Part shown: piece after piece, positions 19,084 to 31,909 of the stretch
How the letters are laid out: each line of letters begins with the position of its first letter
Numbering within the stretch: position 1 is the stretch's first letter
Source: an uncultured Sphingomonadales bacterium
Lineage (GTDB): Bacteria > Pseudomonadota > Alphaproteobacteria > Sphingomonadales > Sphingomonadaceae
DNA: 49,881 nt
Direction of reading: 5' to 3'
NCBI GenBank assembly: GCA_937881525.1
Contig: CALGEE010000409.1
Coordinates: forward strand, 1-49,881
Translations under genes and position numbers: made by a program
The notes under the pieces: generated by a model
Seen by the model: the letters and a program-made list of their open reading frames with translations, nothing else
The model's database searches: none
What the model was told of the DNA's origin: nothing

Positions 19084-20421
19084 ATGGAGCCTCTTCTTCC
19101 TTTCCCGTGGCTTGATGCCGCCATCATCCTAGCGCTTATCGCCTTGAATGGCGTGTTTGCGATGTCGGAGCTTGCTATTGTGTCCGCTCGCACAGCGAAG
19201 CTTAAAGCGATGGCAGAAGACGGCAAACACGGTGCGGCAGCAGCACTGAGGCTTGGGCGCGACCCCGGTAAATTCTTGTCCACAGTGCAAATCGGCATAA
19301 CGCTCATTGGTATTATTGCAGGTGCATATTCGGGATCGACATTGGGCGGCCCGGTTGCTGATCGCATCTCCTTATGGGGCATCGGCCGTGAATGGTCCGA
19401 AACGCTGGGCTTTGGCATCGTTATCGGCATCACGACCTATGCGTCATTGGTCGTCGGAGAGCTGGTGCCAAAGCAATTTGCGCTGATTGCACCCGAAAGA
19501 ATCGCCGTTTTCATAGCGGGCCCCATGGAGCTGCTGGCCCGCATTACTGCGCCAATCGTGTGGACACTCGATAAATCAAGCGCCACCATTTTTCGCGCGC
19601 TTGGGCTGCGCCGGGATAGCCGCGACGCATTGAGTGCCGAAGAATTGCGGATGGTCTTTGCCGAAGCCACCCATGCCGGCATCATTGAAGAACATGAGCA
19701 TAAGGTTATTGCAGGCGTGGTCCGGCTTGCCGACCGACCAGTGCGCGAAGTCATGACACCACGTACCGATGTCGACCGCATATCTGCCGACGCATCCGAA
19801 GGCACCGTGCGCGATTCGCTTTTGAATTCGCTCCATACCCGCTTGCCTGTAACGGGCGACGATGGCGACGATATCATTGGCGTCGTGCAATCACGCGACA
19901 TCGTTGCGGCCCAGATCCGCGGTGAGGTGCTCGACATTCGCAAGTTGATGCGCCGCGCCGAAATCATCCCCGATCAGCTGGATGCTATGGACGCGCTAGA
20001 GATATTGCGTTCGTCCGATGTGCCGATGCTGTTGGTGCATGACGAGTATGGCCATTTCGAGGGCATTGTTACCCCAAACGATCTATTGGCCGCAATTGCA
20101 GGTGAATTTGCGTCGGATCAGGCACAAGGCAGTGCGCCTAACATCATCACGCTAGATGACGGTTCGATGCTTGTGTCTGGCGCAATGTCAGCCGACGCCA
20201 TGGCAGAAGCATTGTCAATCGACCTCCCCGATGATCGTGATTACGCCACTGCTGCGGGTCACGTCCTACACATATTGCGGCACCTACCTAAAGAAGGCGA
20301 AGCGTTCACTGATCAAGGCTGGCATTTCGAGGTTGTCGACATGGATGGACGCAAAATCGACAAGCTGCGTGTCCGACTTGCAGAAAAGGCAACCAAAGCA
20401 GACCCAGTTGAGGGCTTGTGA
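19084..20421 (+). CDS. Hemolysin/CNNM family transporter-like protein (DUF21, CBS pair, CorC_HlyC)
   Basis: DUF21 (ALNGVFAMSELAIVSARTAKL), CBS (VREVMTPRTDVDRI), C-terminal CorC-like domain. Confidence 0.93.
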   Translation: MEPLLPFPWLDAAIILALIALNGVFAMSELAIVSARTAKLKAMAEDGKHGAAAALRLGRDPGKFLSTVQIGITLIGIIAGAYSGSTLGGPVADRISLWGIGREWSETLGFGIVIGITTYASLVVGELVPKQFALIAPERIAVFIAGPMELLARITAPIVWTLDKSSATIFRALGLRRDSRDALSAEELRMVFAEATHAGIIEEHEHKVIAGVVRLADRPVREVMTPRTDVDRISADASEGTVRDSLLNSLHTRLPVTGDDGDDIIGVVQSRDIVAAQIRGEVLDIRKLMRRAEIIPDQLDAMDALEILRSSDVPMLLVHDEYGHFEGIVTPNDLLAAIAGEFASDQAQGSAPNIITLDDGSMLVSGAMSADAMAEALSIDLPDDRDYATAAGHVLHILRHLPKEGEAFTDQGWHFEVVDMDGRKIDKLRVRLAEKATKADPVEGL

Positions 20422-20493
20422 TTGCTTAACTGCTTGGTTAGGGCATTTGGCTGATACGGAATTGCACGACTTTAGAGTCCACAGGATATTGAT

Positions 20494-21273
20494 ATGGCCG
20501 ATTTCTTCCTTCCAAAGAACAGCAAAGTCCAAAAGGGCAGTGCGCATGCTGCCAAAACCGGCGGCAAGACCAAGACATTCAAGGTCTATCGCTACGATCC
20601 TGATAGCGGCGAAAACCCGCGTTACGACACGTTTGAGGTCGATACCGAAAATTGCGGACCAATGGTCCTCGACGCGTTGATCAAGATGAAGGGCGAGCAG
20701 GATGCGTCGCTTACCTTCCGTCGTTCATGCCGCGAAGGTATCTGTGGTTCTTGCTCTATGAATATTGACGGCAAGAATGGCCTTGCCTGCACCACTGCAA
20801 TTGAAGACTGCAAAAGCGAAGTCACGCTTACCCCCTTGCCGCATATGGAAGTCATCAAGGACCTCGTCCCCGACTTCACGCATTTCTATGCGCAATATGC
20901 CTCTATCAAGCCTTGGCTGCAGACTGTAACACCTGAACCATCTGGCAAGGAACGGCTTCAGTCGCCAGAGGATCGCGCTAAGCTTGACGGCTTGTATGAG
21001 TGCATATTGTGCGCTTGCTGCTCGACCAGTTGCCCATCTTATTGGTGGAACAGCGACAAATTTTTGGGTCCCGCTATTTTGCTTCAAGCCTATCGCTGGT
21101 TAGCGGACAGCCGTGACGAGATGGCCGGCGAGCGTTTGGACGAGTTGGAAGATCCATTCCGCCTTTACCGCTGCCATACGATCATGAACTGCGCCAACGC
21201 ATGTCCCAAGGGTTTGAACCCAGCCAAGGCCATTGCGGAAACCAAAAAGATGGTTGCCGAACGGCACCTGTAG
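20494..21273 (+). CDS. sdhB: Succinate dehydrogenase iron-sulfur subunit
   Basis: [55 protein letters not shown]. Confidence 0.98.
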   Translation: MADFFLPKNSKVQKGSAHAAKTGGKTKTFKVYRYDPDSGENPRYDTFEVDTENCGPMVLDALIKMKGEQDASLTFRRSCREGICGSCSMNIDGKNGLACTTAIEDCKSEVTLTPLPHMEVIKDLVPDFTHFYAQYASIKPWLQTVTPEPSGKERLQSPEDRAKLDGLYECILCACCSTSCPSYWWNSDKFLGPAILLQAYRWLADSRDEMAGERLDELEDPFRLYRCHTIMNCANACPKGLNPAKAIAETKKMVAERHL

Positions 21274-21311
21274 GCGCGTAGATTACATCAAAGGCCTTTG
21301 ATTGTTTAGGA

Positions 21312-21770
21312 TTGCCGTTGGATAAACCCGCCTTTGACAGCAGCCCTGACCCAGATAATCCTGGGTGGCTGAAATGGCAGATGACAGATGCTAGCCGTTA
21401 CAACGGTACAGTAGTTGGCACAATGCTGGTGCGGCGAGAAGGTGACAATGATGTCCGGTTACGGATGTTTCCGGAGCATCGGCACACTAACCTTCAAAAC
21501 TTTGTGCACGGCGGCGTCACGCTTGGCTTCATCGATGTGGCGATGTTTGCAGCTTCGCGAATGTTTGGACTGATCGAGGCTGGTACCGCTGTAACCTTGG
21601 ACCTGTCGGTACAGTTCATGGGAGCTGGCGTCATTGGAACACCGCTTGAAGCAGAGGTTGAACTTCTGAAAGAAACAGGCAGGCTGCTTTTTCTCCGCGG
21701 CGGCGTAACGCAAAACGAAGACCGGATTGCCGCATTTTCCGGCACTATCCGCAAACCGACGAAAAGATGA
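21312..21770 (+). CDS. PaaI-family (hotdog) thioesterase
   Basis: HTNLQNFVHGGVTLGFIDVAMFAA...AVTLDLSVQFMG hotdog motif. Confidence 0.85.
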   Translation: MPLDKPAFDSSPDPDNPGWLKWQMTDASRYNGTVVGTMLVRREGDNDVRLRMFPEHRHTNLQNFVHGGVTLGFIDVAMFAASRMFGLIEAGTAVTLDLSVQFMGAGVIGTPLEAEVELLKETGRLLFLRGGVTQNEDRIAAFSGTIRKPTKR

Positions 21771-22891
21771 AGCCACTAATGCTTAGCGTCACTGGCCGAT
21801 ATGACGCACTGGTCGCGGCTGGCGAGCTAAGGTCCGATACAGACCAGGCAACCGCTGTGGCAGCACTAGCCAAAGTGCAAACCGAGCTTGAGGCAGCTCC
21901 ACCGCGCGGAAGCACTATTTGGCGATTCTTGGGACGTAAACCCGACCCTGCGCGCGGACTATATCTTTGGGGCGGCGTTGGACGCGGTAAATCTATGCTG
22001 ATGGACCTGTTTTTCGACAGCGTTCAGATGAAGCGCAAACGCCGTGCGCATTTCCATGAGTTTATGCTTGAGACCCATGCCCGGCTCAAAGCCGAGCGTG
22101 TGAAGGAAGAGGGCGACCCAATCCCACCGATCGTCGCCGCGTTGGCAGACGAAGCGCATGTGTTGTGCTTTGACGAAATGGTGGTGAATAATATGGCGGA
22201 CGCGGCAATTATGTCGCGACTTTTTGCTGGCCTTATCGCCGCGGGGGTTACGGTTGTCACAACATCGAACCGTCATCCAGATGACCTGTACAAAGATGGC
22301 CTCAACCGACAATTGTTTCTGCCCTTCATTGCTTTAGTCAAAGACCGGCTCGATATCGTCACGCTTGATGGGCCAACGGATTACAGGCGGGACCGTTTGG
22401 GTAGCGCGAAAATCTGGCTTGTACCCAATGGCCCGGAGGCAACGGCAGCGCTTTCCGAGACATTTTTCCGCATGACCGATTATCCGCCCGAGGATCGCGC
22501 GCATGTACCGGCGTTGGAAATGGACTTGGGTGGCGGACGCATGTTGCATGTGCCCAAAGCGCTCAAAGGCGTCGCAGTGTTCTCATTCAAGCGGTTGTGC
22601 GTGGAAGCACGCGGGGCTGCGGATTACCTCGCCATTGCGCGGCGATTTCACACCGTCATCATAGTTGGAATCCCAGTTTTGGGTCCGCATAATCGTAATG
22701 AAGCGGCGCGGTTTGTGACGTTAATTGATGCGCTATATGAGTATCGCGTAAAGTTTCTCGCGAGCGCGGACGCCGTACCGGACCACCTCTATCCGCAAGG
22801 CGACGGGCGGTTTGAATTTGATCGCACCGTATCCCGCCTGATGGAAATGCAGTCGGAGGATTATCTGGCGGAAGGGCATGGCCCGCGTTAG
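21767..22891 (+). CDS. zapE: Cell division protein ZapE (AFG1-like ATPase)
   Basis: GLYLWGGVGRGKSMLMDLFF, LCFDEMVVNNMADAAIMSRLF, TTSNRHPDDLYKDGLNRQLFLPFI. Confidence 0.95.
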   Translation: MKPLMLSVTGRYDALVAAGELRSDTDQATAVAALAKVQTELEAAPPRGSTIWRFLGRKPDPARGLYLWGGVGRGKSMLMDLFFDSVQMKRKRRAHFHEFMLETHARLKAERVKEEGDPIPPIVAALADEAHVLCFDEMVVNNMADAAIMSRLFAGLIAAGVTVVTTSNRHPDDLYKDGLNRQLFLPFIALVKDRLDIVTLDGPTDYRRDRLGSAKIWLVPNGPEATAALSETFFRMTDYPPEDRAHVPALEMDLGGGRMLHVPKALKGVAVFSFKRLCVEARGAADYLAIARRFHTVIIVGIPVLGPHNRNEAARFVTLIDALYEYRVKFLASADAVPDHLYPQGDGRFEFDRTVSRLMEMQSEDYLAEGHGPR

Positions 22892-22912
22892 CATGGCGCA
22901 CAAGGGAGAGAT

Positions 22913-24304
22913 ATGATGGGACAGAAGACGTTATTATTGGCTGGCTTATTGGGACTGACCACTACTGCCAACGCGCAAGCGTCAAGTGCGCAGCAGGCAG
23001 CCGAGCGTGACCTGTTTGCAAAGATTGTCGAAATTCCGACGGTAGAAGGGCAGCCTGCGGAATTCAAAAAGCTGATCAGGCTATTGACATCAGAATTCCG
23101 TAAAGCCGGAATCACAAATGTCATTGTCAAAGATCATGATAATACCCAGACATTGATCGCGCGCTGGCCTGCAGCCAAACCGTCGGGCAAAAGGCCCATA
23201 TTGCTGATGGCGCATATGGATGTCGTTGCGGCCAAGGCAAGCGATTGGAAATATCCGCCGTTCCAGTTCCGCGAAGAAGGCGGCTATTATCTTGGTCGTG
23301 GTTCAAATGATAATAAAGCTGCGCTGACGGGCATTGTCCTTGCCCTGCAATATTTGCACGCGGAAAAGTTTGCGCCAACGCGCGATATCATAATCCTGTT
23401 TACCGGGGACGAAGAAACCGTCGGCAATGGAGCCCGGCTGGCGGCGGTTGAATGGCGCGACCTGATTGACGCCGAATATGCGTTGAATGGTGATGCAGGT
23501 GGCGGGTCAGTGTTTCCCGATGGGCGCGTTGAAGGTTTCGGCATTCAGATTGCGGAGAAAACCTATGCTGATTTCCGACTGACGGCGGTCAATCGCGGCG
23601 GACACAGCAGCACGCCGCGTCCTGATAATGCTATCTACGCGCTCGCCAGCGCCTTGACGGCGATTGAACGGCACCGTTTCCCCGCCATGATCAACGACGC
23701 CACGCGTGCCAGTTACGAGATGCTCGCAAAGGGTGACAGCGGCCAATATGGTGAGCTAGTACGTCGATTTCTTGCCGACCCTCAGGACCGCGAAACCGCA
23801 GACCTCTTGGAAGCTATGGACCCCGGCAGTACGCGCACCCGATGCGTTGCAACGATGCTATCGGGCGGGCATGCACCGAATGCCCTACCGCAAAAGGCCG
23901 AAGCCAATGTAAACTGCCGCATTTTTCCCAGTGTGAAGATTGAAGACGTCCGGCAGCAATTGCAGGCGCTGTCGGGACCAGATGTCACTGTTACTGCGGT
24001 GGAAGGATCGCAAACCCCCGAAACCGCACCGTCGCCCATGCGCGACGACATAACGCAGGCCTATCGGGATGCGGTTGCCACACGCTTCCCCAATGCGCCC
24101 GTTCTGCCGTTTCAGTCCGCTGGCGCAACCGATGGCGCATTCTTACGCGCCGCCGGTATTCCCGTTTATGGCTTTGGCGGCCTATGGGGCATAGTCGGCC
24201 AGCGGGAAGGTGCACATGGTTTAGATGAACGCGTCTGGGCCGAAGGATTTCACGGTCAAGTGCCCATCTGGATGGAGATGCTGCGGCGGGTCGCTGGCAC
24301 CTGA
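22913..24304 (+). CDS. Secreted M20 family metallopeptidase
   Basis: Signal peptide; LLMAHMDVV, LGRGSNDNKAALTG, LFTGDEETVGNGA zinc-peptidase motifs. Confidence 0.92.
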   Translation: MMGQKTLLLAGLLGLTTTANAQASSAQQAAERDLFAKIVEIPTVEGQPAEFKKLIRLLTSEFRKAGITNVIVKDHDNTQTLIARWPAAKPSGKRPILLMAHMDVVAAKASDWKYPPFQFREEGGYYLGRGSNDNKAALTGIVLALQYLHAEKFAPTRDIIILFTGDEETVGNGARLAAVEWRDLIDAEYALNGDAGGGSVFPDGRVEGFGIQIAEKTYADFRLTAVNRGGHSSTPRPDNAIYALASALTAIERHRFPAMINDATRASYEMLAKGDSGQYGELVRRFLADPQDRETADLLEAMDPGSTRTRCVATMLSGGHAPNALPQKAEANVNCRIFPSVKIEDVRQQLQALSGPDVTVTAVEGSQTPETAPSPMRDDITQAYRDAVATRFPNAPVLPFQSAGATDGAFLRAAGIPVYGFGGLWGIVGQREGAHGLDERVWAEGFHGQVPIWMEMLRRVAGT

Positions 24305-24415
24305 CAGCCAAACCTCCACCCCCTATCGCTATTGCGAACTGTTATCGGAAAAAGCGTTAACTTGGTGCCTTTATTGGGTTGTTATTGGGCGGGAATCGGC
24401 GTAACGCCGCCGTAA

Positions 24416-25414
<999 letters not shown>

Positions 25415-25442
25415 GCGCACCCCAAGATTTCAGGAGACGTTT

Positions 25443-26327
25443 GTGAGCATCCTCGTCAATAAACATACTAAGATCATCACGCAGGGCATGACTGGCGCAA
25501 CTGGGACTTTTCATACCGAACAGGCGCTGGCTTATGGCTCGCAAATGGTGGGCGGTGTTACCCCGGGTAAGGGTGGAGCGACGCATATCGGTTTGCCAAT
25601 GTTTGACACTGTGCTTGAGGCCAAGCAAGTGACCGGCGCAGATGCGTCGGTCGTATATGTGCCACCCCCCTTTGCTGCGGACTCGATTCTTGAAGCCATC
25701 GATGCTGAAATTCCGCTGATCGTCTGCATCACCGAAGGCATTCCGGTGCTTGACATGGTGAAGGTAAAGCGTGCGCTTTCAGGTTCGAAATCGCGCCTGA
25801 TTGGTCCAAACTGCCCCGGCGTTTTGACGCCAAACGAATGCAAAATCGGCATCATGCCAGGCAGCATTTTCTCGGCGGGATCGGTGGGCGTTGTCTCGCG
25901 CTCAGGTACATTGACTTACGAAGCCGTGTTCCAGACAACAGCCGAAGGCCTTGGCCAGACCACTGCGGTCGGCATTGGCGGCGACCCCGTCAACGGCACC
26001 AACTTCATTGATTGCCTTGAGCTGTTCCTCGCCGATGATGCCACCAAGTCGATCATCATGATCGGCGAGATTGGCGGCAGCGCGGAAGAAGAAGCGGCGC
26101 AGTTCCTGATCGACGAAGCCAAAAAGGGCCGCAAAAAGCCAATGGCCGGTTTTATTGCTGGTCGCACCGCACCTCCAGGCCGCCGTATGGGCCATGCAGG
26201 TGCAATCGTGTCGGGTGGCAAAGGCGACGCCGAAAGCAAGATTGCAGCCATGGAGGCCGCGGGTATCCGTGTGTCGCCATCGCCTTCCTTGCTCGGCAAG
26301 ACATTGGTCGAGGTTTTAAAGGGGTAA
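25443..26327 (+). CDS. sucD: Succinate-CoA ligase subunit alpha
   Basis: GTG start; [65 protein letters not shown]. Confidence 0.97.
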   Translation: MSILVNKHTKIITQGMTGATGTFHTEQALAYGSQMVGGVTPGKGGATHIGLPMFDTVLEAKQVTGADASVVYVPPPFAADSILEAIDAEIPLIVCITEGIPVLDMVKVKRALSGSKSRLIGPNCPGVLTPNECKIGIMPGSIFSAGSVGVVSRSGTLTYEAVFQTTAEGLGQTTAVGIGGDPVNGTNFIDCLELFLADDATKSIIMIGEIGGSAEEEAAQFLIDEAKKGRKKPMAGFIAGRTAPPGRRMGHAGAIVSGGKGDAESKIAAMEAAGIRVSPSPSLLGKTLVEVLKG

Positions 26328-26334
26328 TTTATAA

Positions 26335-26403
26335 TCTTCCCCGCGCGGGGAGGTGCAATCGGTGCGTAAGCGCCGGATGGCCCCCTCCTCGCTGACGAGG
26401 CGG
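26335..26403. repeat. Compact three-hairpin intergenic element between sucD and sucA
   Basis: CTTCCCC-GCGC-GGGGAGG (26336-26353), CGGTGC-GTAA-GCGCCG (26360-26375), CCTCG-CTGA-CGAGG (26387-26400). Confidence 0.45.
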
Positions 26404-26418
26404 ATTTGGAGAAGCAGG

Positions 26419-29250
26419 ATGGGCGTAGAAATTCAGGATTTCGAAGCGGAGCGGGGACCAAGCTGGGCGCGCTCAAACTGGCCATTATCGTCAACGGACG
26501 ATCTGACGGCATCGCTTGACCCCACGCAAATGGCGGTTGAAGTGAAGGCAGCGGCCAAAGCCGCTGGCAAGCCTTTGGCTGAAGCGGACGCGGTTGCAGC
26601 GGCAAGCGATTCGATCCGCGCGATGATGTTGGTGCGCACGTATCGCGTGCGCGGACACCTCGCTGCTAATCTTGATCCGCTTGGCCTGTCGAAGCAGGAA
26701 ATACCCGCCGACCTTACGCCTGAATATCATGGCTTTTCGGGAGCAGACCTAGACAAACGCGTCTATGTTGGCGGAACGCTTGGTCTCGAGTGGACCACCA
26801 TCCGCGAGCTCGTCGGCACTCTGCGTGCCAATTATTGCGGGCCAGTTGGCCTTGAGTATATGCATATTTCCGACGTCGAAGAACGGCGGTTTTTGCAGGA
26901 GCGGATGGAGGGCAAAGATGCCGCCATTCAGTTCTCGCCAGAGGGTAAGAAAGCCATTCTCGGTAAAGTGATTGAAGCCGAGCAGTATGAAAAGTTCCTA
27001 GGCCGCAAATATGTCGGTACGAAGCGTTTTGGCCTTGATGGTGGCGAGTCCATGATCCCTGCGCTTGAAGCGGTGATCAAATATGGTGGCCAACTTGGCG
27101 TGCGTGAAATCGTCTATGGCATGCCGCACCGCGGCCGCTTGAACGTACTCGCCAATGTGATGGCAAAGCCCTATCGCATCATCTTCCACGAATTTTCTGG
27201 CGGCAGCGCTAACCCTGATGATGTTGGCGGCTCAGGCGATGTCAAATACCATCTCGGTACCAGCACGGACCGCGAGTTTGACGGTATCAATGTGCATATG
27301 AGCCTTGTTCCGAACCCATCACATCTTGAGGCAGTGAACCCTGTTGTTCTTGGTAAGGTGCGTGCCAACCAAACTGCGCGTGACGATCTTGCAAAGCATG
27401 AGCAGGTTTTGCCAGTACTGCTGCACGGGGATGCGGCGTTTGCCGGCCAAGGCATTGTATGGGAGTGCCTCGGCTTCTCGGGCATTCGTGGATACAATAC
27501 GGGCGGCTGCCTGCACTTCATCGTTAACAATCAGGTTGGCTTTACCACCAGCCCGCAATATGCGCGGTCATCGCCTTATCCTTCCGATGTGGCAAAGGGC
27601 GTCCAAGCGCCAATCTTCCACGTCAATGGCGACGATCCTGAAGCGGTTACATTTGCGTGCAAGATTGCAATCGAGTTCCGTCAGACATTCCACCGCGACA
27701 TCGTTATCGATATGTGGTGCTATCGCCGCTTCGGCCATAATGAAGGCGACGAACCCAGCTTTACCCAACCATTGATGTATAAGGTCATTAAGGGTCACCC
27801 GGCCGTCAGCGATTTATATGCAAAACGACTTCAGGCTGAAGGCGTAATTGATGCTGATTGGGCGAACGAACACGCGATGCGCTTTGTCCAAACGCTTGAG
27901 CAAGAATTTGCCAGCGCCGCAAATTATAAAGCCAATGCCGCCGACTGGTTCGGGGGGCGCTGGTCTGGTCTTTCTAAACCTGCGGATTCCGAAACCGCCC
28001 GGCGCAATGTGCCAACGGGTATCGCACGCAAATTGTTCGACAGCATTGGCCGAACGCTTACGACGGTGCCCGACGGTCACAATATCCATCCGACATTAAG
28101 TCGCGTATTAGATGCGAAAAAGACCATGTTGAGCACTGGTGAGAATTTCGATTGGGCAACCGGTGAAGCCCTTGCCTTCGGCTCGCTGCTTTCCGAAGGC
28201 TATGGCGTGCGTCTTTCCGGTCAGGATTCAGGGCGCGGCACATTCAGTCAACGGCACGGTGTCTGGGTCGACCAGACCACTGAAGACAAATATGTGCCCC
28301 TTGCAACGCTGCCACATGGCCGATTTGAAATTCTCGACAGTCCGTTATCGGAATTCGGCGTGCTTGGTTTCGAATATGGCTATGCCGGTGCCGAGCCTAA
28401 AACGCTTGTCCTTTGGGAGGCGCAATTTGGCGACTTCGTGAACGGCGCGCAGACCATGATTGACCAGTTCATCGCCGCCGGTGAAGCCAAATGGCTTCGC
28501 GCAAACGGCCTAGTGATGCTGCTGCCCCATGGGTTTGAAGGCCAAGGCCCGGAGCATAGCTCAGCGCGGCTTGAACGCTTCCTGCAATTGTGTGCCGAGG
28601 ATAATATCCAGGTCGCAAACTGCACCACGCCGGCAAATTATTTCCACTTGCTGCGCCGGCAAATGGCCCGCCCGTTCCGCAAGCCGCTCATCGTCATGAC
28701 GCCAAAGTCCCTTTTGCGGCACAAAATGGCGGTTTCAAAGGCAGAGGATTTCCAAGGCGAAAGCCACTTCATGCGGATATTGTCCGATCCCAATGCGCCA
28801 GTCGACAAGGACATCAGGCGACTGGTACTGTGTTCCGGCAAGGTTGCTTATGACCTGATGGAGGCGCGCGATGCTTCGGGCGATAAGACAACAAGTATCG
28901 TGCGGATCGAACAGCTTTACCCATTCCCAGCAGAACCATTGATTGTTCGCCTAAAGCGCATGACCAATTTGGAAGATATCGTCTGGGCGCAGGAAGAGCC
29001 GCGCAATGCCGGCAGTTGGACATTCGTCGATCCCTATCTGGAAGAATGCCTTGCCAAAGCTGGCGTTGGCCCATCGCGTGCGCGCTACGCAGGGCGCAGG
29101 GCAGCCGCGGCGACAGCAACCGGCCTTGCAAAGCGCCATCAGGCCGAACAGGCCGCATTGGTGGCCGATGCATTAGGCCACAATGTCCGCGGTGCAATTC
29201 GTCGCCAGCGGACTGGCGGAACCAAGTCAACTACCCCTCCATCCAAGTGA
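26419..29250 (+). CDS. sucA: 2-oxoglutarate dehydrogenase E1 component
   Basis: [69 protein letters not shown]. Start inferred at [16 protein letters not shown]. Confidence 0.97.
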   Translation: MGVEIQDFEAERGPSWARSNWPLSSTDDLTASLDPTQMAVEVKAAAKAAGKPLAEADAVAAASDSIRAMMLVRTYRVRGHLAANLDPLGLSKQEIPADLTPEYHGFSGADLDKRVYVGGTLGLEWTTIRELVGTLRANYCGPVGLEYMHISDVEERRFLQERMEGKDAAIQFSPEGKKAILGKVIEAEQYEKFLGRKYVGTKRFGLDGGESMIPALEAVIKYGGQLGVREIVYGMPHRGRLNVLANVMAKPYRIIFHEFSGGSANPDDVGGSGDVKYHLGTSTDREFDGINVHMSLVPNPSHLEAVNPVVLGKVRANQTARDDLAKHEQVLPVLLHGDAAFAGQGIVWECLGFSGIRGYNTGGCLHFIVNNQVGFTTSPQYARSSPYPSDVAKGVQAPIFHVNGDDPEAVTFACKIAIEFRQTFHRDIVIDMWCYRRFGHNEGDEPSFTQPLMYKVIKGHPAVSDLYAKRLQAEGVIDADWANEHAMRFVQTLEQEFASAANYKANAADWFGGRWSGLSKPADSETARRNVPTGIARKLFDSIGRTLTTVPDGHNIHPTLSRVLDAKKTMLSTGENFDWATGEALAFGSLLSEGYGVRLSGQDSGRGTFSQRHGVWVDQTTEDKYVPLATLPHGRFEILDSPLSEFGVLGFEYGYAGAEPKTLVLWEAQFGDFVNGAQTMIDQFIAAGEAKWLRANGLVMLLPHGFEGQGPEHSSARLERFLQLCAEDNIQVANCTTPANYFHLLRRQMARPFRKPLIVMTPKSLLRHKMAVSKAEDFQGESHFMRILSDPNAPVDKDIRRLVLCSGKVAYDLMEARDASGDKTTSIVRIEQLYPFPAEPLIVRLKRMTNLEDIVWAQEEPRNAGSWTFVDPYLEECLAKAGVGPSRARYAGRRAAAATATGLAKRHQAEQAALVADALGHNVRGAIRRQRTGGTKSTTPPSK

Positions 29251-29260
29251 GGATAAAATT

Positions 29261-30487
29261 ATGAGCACTGAAGTTAAAGTCCCCGTATTGGGCGAATCGA
29301 TTACCGAGGCGACCCTTGGCCAGTGGTTAAAAAAGCCCGGCGAGGCAGTGGCCATTGATGAGCCTATTGCCAGCCTAGAAACAGACAAGGTTGCGATTGA
29401 GGTGCCCTCCCCGGTTGCTGGCATCATGGGTACATATGCCGTTGAAGAAGGCGCGACGGTCAATGTCGGCGCGGTTATTGGGTCCATAGACGCTGGAAAC
29501 AGTGCGCCTGCGTCCGCGCCAGCTCCCGTTGCGGCCGCGATTGCACCAGCGATCACGACCACAGCCGCCCCAATGTCTGTTGCACAGGTAGAGAATAATG
29601 ACCTGCCGCTCTCCCCTTCCGTGCGCCGCCTGGTCCTTGAACTTGGCATTGACCCAAGCAAGATTAAGGGCACGGGCAAAGATGGCCGCCTGACTAAGGA
29701 AGATGTTGTCGCTGCTGCCAAAGGTGCCCCTACTCCATCTACAGACGTCGCAGCGTTGGCTGCACCGGCCCCTGCCGCTGCGCATGCGCGCCAAGAAGAA
29801 CGTGTGAAGATGACACGCCTGCGCCAGACAATTGCCAAACGGCTAAAGTCCGCTCAGGATACTGCTGCGTTGCTGACGACGTTCAACGATGTCGACATGT
29901 CAGCGGTGATGGAAGCGCGCGCTACCTACAAAGACCTGTTTGAGAAAAAGCATGGGGTCCGGTTGGGCTTCATGGGCTTCTTCACAAAAGCCGTTGCTTT
30001 GGCCGCGCGCGATTTGGCTTCTGTCAACGCGCAAATTGATGGCGATGAAATCGTCTATCATAATTATCTCGACGTCTCGGTCGCGGTCAGCGCACCAAAT
30101 GGCCTTGTTGTTCCTGTCATACGCAACGCGGATTCTATGAGTTTTGCGCAAATCGAGAAAGCCATTGGTGATTTTGGCGCAAAGGCAAAGGCTGGCACAT
30201 TGACTTTGGATGACATGTCCGGCGGGACGTTCACAATTTCCAATGGTGGCGTATTTGGCAGCCTGATGTCGACCCCGATCATCAACCCGCCGCAATCAGC
30301 AGTGCTTGGCCTTCACCGTATTGAAGACCGCGCCGTTGTGCGCGACGGGCAGGTTGTCGTGCGGCCGATGATGTATTTGGCGTTAAGCTATGACCATCGC
30401 CTTATCGACGGCCGCGAGGCCGTTACTTTCCTGAAGATCGTCAAAGAGGCGATTGAAGACCCGACCCGGTTGTTGATCGACCTTTAA
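29261..30487 (+). CDS. sucB: 2-oxoglutarate dehydrogenase E2 component (dihydrolipoyl succinyltransferase)
   Basis: Lipoyl domain ([15 protein letters not shown]), peripheral subunit-binding domain, catalytic [15 protein letters not shown]. Confidence 0.97.
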   Translation: MSTEVKVPVLGESITEATLGQWLKKPGEAVAIDEPIASLETDKVAIEVPSPVAGIMGTYAVEEGATVNVGAVIGSIDAGNSAPASAPAPVAAAIAPAITTTAAPMSVAQVENNDLPLSPSVRRLVLELGIDPSKIKGTGKDGRLTKEDVVAAAKGAPTPSTDVAALAAPAPAAAHARQEERVKMTRLRQTIAKRLKSAQDTAALLTTFNDVDMSAVMEARATYKDLFEKKHGVRLGFMGFFTKAVALAARDLASVNAQIDGDEIVYHNYLDVSVAVSAPNGLVVPVIRNADSMSFAQIEKAIGDFGAKAKAGTLTLDDMSGGTFTISNGGVFGSLMSTPIINPPQSAVLGLHRIEDRAVVRDGQVVVRPMMYLALSYDHRLIDGREAVTFLKIVKEAIEDPTRLLIDL

Positions 30488-30499
30488 GGAGCCTGAGCC

Positions 30500-31909
30500 A
30501 TGGCAGAACATGATTACGACCTGATCGTTATTGGTGCAGGTCCTGGCGGCTATGTTGCCGCAATCCGTGCTGCACAACTCGGGCTTAAGACTGCTTGCGT
30601 TGAAAGCCGTGAAACCTTGGGCGGCACGTGCCTAAACGTCGGGTGTATTCCGTCCAAGGCGTTGCTGCACGCGTCCGAAATGTTTCACGAAGCGCAGTCG
30701 GGATCGCTTGCCAAGCTCGGGATTGATTTTAAGGGCGTCTCCCTCAATTTGGACCAGATGCATGCCGAAAAGGCAAAGGCCGTTGGCGAATTAACTGGGG
30801 GCATCGAGTTTCTCTTCAAAAAGAACAAGGTCGACTGGCTGAAGGGACACGCGGCCTTTACGTCACCGAACAGCATCGATGTTGCAGGCAAAAGCTACAC
30901 CGCAAAGAATATCATGATCGCAACCGGTTCCTCTGTCATGCCGCTGCCAGGCGTTGAGATTGACCAGAAAGTTATCGTCGATTCAACCGGCGCATTGGCC
31001 TCGCCGCAAGTGCCAAAGCATATGGTCGTGATAGGCGGCGGAGTTATTGGCCTTGAGCTTGGCAGCGTATGGCTGCGCCTTGGCGCACAAGTCACCGTGG
31101 TTGAATATCTTGACCAGATTTTGCCCGGCATGGACGGCGAGGTCCGTAAGGAAGCAGCTAAGATTTTCAAGAAGCAAGGCTTCAACATCCGCACTGGAAC
31201 AAAGGTCACTGGCGCAACGGTCAAGGGCGCAACTGCAACATTGACCGTCGAGCCCTCCGGTGGCGGTGCCAGCGAAACCATTGAGGCCGATTGCGTCCTT
31301 GTCGCCATTGGTCGCCGCGCAAACACCGATGGTCTTGCGCTGGACAAGGCAGGGCTTACGGTCAACGCGCGTGGCCAAATTGAGATCGGCCATGATTTTC
31401 AGACAAATGTTCCGGGCATCTATGCCGTGGGCGATGTTTGCCCCGGCCCAATGCTTGCGCACAAGGCTGAGGACGAAGGCATTGCGGCAGCAGAATTTGT
31501 CGCTGGCCTGAACGGCATCGTCAACCATGACGTCATTCCGGGCGTGGTCTATACCTATCCTGAAATCGCTAACGTTGGCTTGACCGAAGAAGAAGCTAAG
31601 GAAAAAGCGGCTTTGTCGGGCGGAGAGGTTAAAGTCGGTAAATTCCCAATGATGGCAAATAGCCGCGCAAAGACCAACCGCGACACAGACGGTTTTGTGA
31701 AGGTCATTGCGGATGCAAAGACCGACCGTGTTTTAGGCGTCCACATCATTGCGTCAATTGCCGGAGCCATGATTGCCGAAGCGTGCACTGCGATGGAATT
31801 TGGCGCTACGTCTGAAGATATTGCTTATACCTGCCACGCGCACCCGACGCATGCCGAGGCATTGAAGGAAGCGGCAATGGCCGTCACGGGCAAGCCGATC
31901 CACATGTGA
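30500..31909 (+). CDS. lpdA: Dihydrolipoyl dehydrogenase
   Basis: GGTCLNVGCIPSKALLHAS redox-active disulfide; VIGGGVIGLELGSVW; CHAHPTHAEALKEAA. Confidence 0.98.
   Translation: MAEHDYDLIVIGAGPGGYVAAIRAAQLGLKTACVESRETLGGTCLNVGCIPSKALLHASEMFHEAQSGSLAKLGIDFKGVSLNLDQMHAEKAKAVGELTGGIEFLFKKNKVDWLKGHAAFTSPNSIDVAGKSYTAKNIMIATGSSVMPLPGVEIDQKVIVDSTGALASPQVPKHMVVIGGGVIGLELGSVWLRLGAQVTVVEYLDQILPGMDGEVRKEAAKIFKKQGFNIRTGTKVTGATVKGATATLTVEPSGGGASETIEADCVLVAIGRRANTDGLALDKAGLTVNARGQIEIGHDFQTNVPGIYAVGDVCPGPMLAHKAEDEGIAAAEFVAGLNGIVNHDVIPGVVYTYPEIANVGLTEEEAKEKAALSGGEVKVGKFPMMANSRAKTNRDTDGFVKVIADAKTDRVLGVHIIASIAGAMIAEACTAMEFGATSEDIAYTCHAHPTHAEALKEAAMAVTGKPIHM

Noticed and set aside
26353-26418. Extended N-terminus of SucA (MQSVRKRRMAPSSLTRRIWRSR)
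   Set aside because: It is read through the three-hairpin intergenic element; the ATG at 26419 gives a normal SucA start.
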